From NCBI RefSeq assembly GCF_903933125.1, contig NZ_CAIZIZ010000373.1, positions 1 through 35,462 on the forward strand: 35,462 bases of DNA. Direction: 5' to 3'. The translations under genes were made by a program, and so were the position numbers. Below, piece after piece: positions 34,530 through 35,462 of the stretch. Source of the DNA: an uncultured Lamprocystis sp. GTDB lineage: Bacteria > Pseudomonadota > Gammaproteobacteria > Chromatiales > Chromatiaceae. The notes beneath the pieces were generated by a model. It was not told the origin of the DNA and did no database searches. It was given only the letters and a program-made list of their open reading frames with translations. The first letter of the stretch is position 1. Each line of letters begins with the position of its first letter.

Positions 34530-35462
34530 ATGATGGCTTCCATGTTAAACAAGTTTTTCGGAAGAGTGTCTCGAAAGTCTCTCTATTTCGGTATATTTGG
34601 AATGATCGGAGCGGCTATCGGAAGCGCTCTAGGACAACTTCCTTTTCTATTAGTCGAGCACCAGGGGATTGTACTTTCCGACAACATTATCGAGACTCAG
34701 CAGAGGGTTCAGCAAGCCGGAGGCAAGAGTGGACTAGTTCAGATTTCGCTGATGTGGAACAACCGCAATGACTTGGATCTCTATGTAACCGATCCGACGG
34801 GAGAGATAATATATTTTTCCCACAAGAAGGCTGGCTCCGGGGGTGAACTTGATGTTGATCGGAATGTTGGCGGAGAAACCGAAACCCCTGTAGAGAATGT
34901 CGTATGGACGAATAGTCCTCCCGACGGGGACTATCAGGTGCATGTCCGGTTTTTCGCCAAAAAGAATGGCGCCGAACTCGCGACACCTTTTCTGGTTGTA
35001 GTAAAGAATAGCGACCGGATCGATGAATTCCATGGCACTGTCACGGCACCGAATGATAAGCCGTTAGTGACGACTTTTCGATACTCTGGGGTGGCTGCGG
35101 ATAACCATGTAGTCGATGGCAGCTGGATTGTTTCCTTTTGGGGCCTTTGTGTTGCCATGGGCATGGCCTTGTTGCTCGTAATCGGTCAACGCAAGTTTCT
35201 GCGCCAGCCATTGTTTCCACTAAAGGAGTTGGCACTGACCGCGGGTGGCGGGGCGATCGCGGGATTGGTGTCAGGCTGGTTAGCCAACTACGCTTTCGTA
35301 CTGTTACTTCCAAGATTTCTTGCCTGGGTAGTCTTTGGCTTACTAATAGGACTCGTATTGACAAGAGTCGTTCCGAACTTGAAACCTAAGGTTGGATTAG
35401 TTGGCGGCTCCCTGGGAGGTTTGGTGGGCGGCATATCATTTTCTTTCATAACGATAATTTAC
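34530..35462 (+). CDS. Membrane protein with YfaP/DUF2135-like domain, glycine-zipper helices; open at window end
   Basis: I translated this frame by hand; it is open from ATG 34530 to the window edge (311 codons so far). One hydrophobic Gly-rich segment (about 18-42: YFGIFGMIGAAIGSALGQL) precedes a soluble domain (about 68-160). That domain has ISLMWNNRNDLDLYVTDP, SHKKAGSGGELDVDRNVGGE and PDGDYQVHVRFF, which resemble the DUF2135/YfaP beta domain. Four further hydrophobic segments follow (about 200-220, 234-258, 262-281, 288-311), with GxxxG-rich stretches such as GGSLGGLVGGI. The tail is missing from the window. AAGGA is 6 bases upstream. It follows the kinase by 137 bases and is a candidate membrane sensor or output of the triad. 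Confidence 0.82.
   Translation, partial: MMASMLNKFFGRVSRKSLYFGIFGMIGAAIGSALGQLPFLLVEHQGIVLSDNIIETQQRVQQAGGKSGLVQISLMWNNRNDLDLYVTDPTGEIIYFSHKKAGSGGELDVDRNVGGETETPVENVVWTNSPPDGDYQVHVRFFAKKNGAELATPFLVVVKNSDRIDEFHGTVTAPNDKPLVTTFRYSGVAADNHVVDGSWIVSFWGLCVAMGMALLLVIGQRKFLRQPLFPLKELALTAGGGAIAGLVSGWLANYAFVLLLPRFLAWVVFGLLIGLVLTRVVPNLKPKVGLVGGSLGGLVGGISFSFITIIY

Noticed and set aside
1-35462. CRISPR arrays, tRNA or rRNA genes
   Set aside because: No regularly spaced repeats and no recognisable tRNA or rRNA sequence were seen on either strand.

Overview
The window is chromosomal DNA from a high-GC gammaproteobacterium. The gene order glyA-nrdR-ribD-ribE, the divergent rluC/rne pair, ubiG, dacB and a NifA/sigma-54-type nifUS promoter fit a diazotroph of the purple sulfur bacterium type (Chromatiales). 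That placement is inferred from gene content and style only. The DNA also carries many short palindromic repeats and one likely MITE.

Layout. 1-86: start of a minus-strand gene, probably a transposase. 253-2925: nitrogen-fixation segment, with nifU-nifS on the minus strand and a NifZ-like gene on the plus strand, separated by a sigma-54 promoter and a NifA-type upstream site. 3162-7230 (minus): glyA, nrdR, ribD, ribE, with a palindromic repeat cluster between the two rib genes. 7656-10018 (plus): ubiG, a degenerate squalene/phytoene-synthase-like protein and a YciK-like SDR that has lost its catalytic Tyr. 10005-10685 (minus): a Fe-S protein with one 4Fe-4S-type and two CDGSH domains. 10809-13634 (plus): DAHP synthase, an outer-membrane porin-like barrel and a small PstS-like periplasmic protein. 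13649-16466 (minus): methyltransferase, ThiF/E1-like enzyme, exosortase-associated (FeeM-like) acyltransferase and a repeat-truncated cyclic-nucleotide-binding protein, which looks like a small biosynthetic or signalling cluster. 16682-19669 (minus): sppA, a MITE, a phosphoglycolate-phosphatase-like HAD protein and rluC. 20317-25530 (plus): rne and dacB. 25650-26024 (minus): an XRE repressor whose upstream region holds three palindromic operator-like sites.

26263 to the window end (plus) is the accessory and most interesting part: a tellurium-resistance-type (Ter) cluster. It encodes a DUF475/TerC-like membrane protein, two TerD-TerY pairs, a third TerY with a zinc-ribbon tail, a PP2C phosphatase with an internal Ig-like domain, a Ser/Thr kinase with a zinc ribbon, and a membrane protein with a YfaP/DUF2135-like domain that is still open at the window edge. 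The VWA-PP2C-kinase set is the known TerY-P triad, related to E. coli YegL/PphC/YegI. A reasonable model is a membrane-linked phospho-signalling system in which TerD and TerY proteins form calcium- or metal-dependent complexes, controlled by the kinase/phosphatase pair, with the membrane proteins as sensor or effector. Base composition becomes visibly more AT-rich from about 30 kb onward, consistent with transfer.
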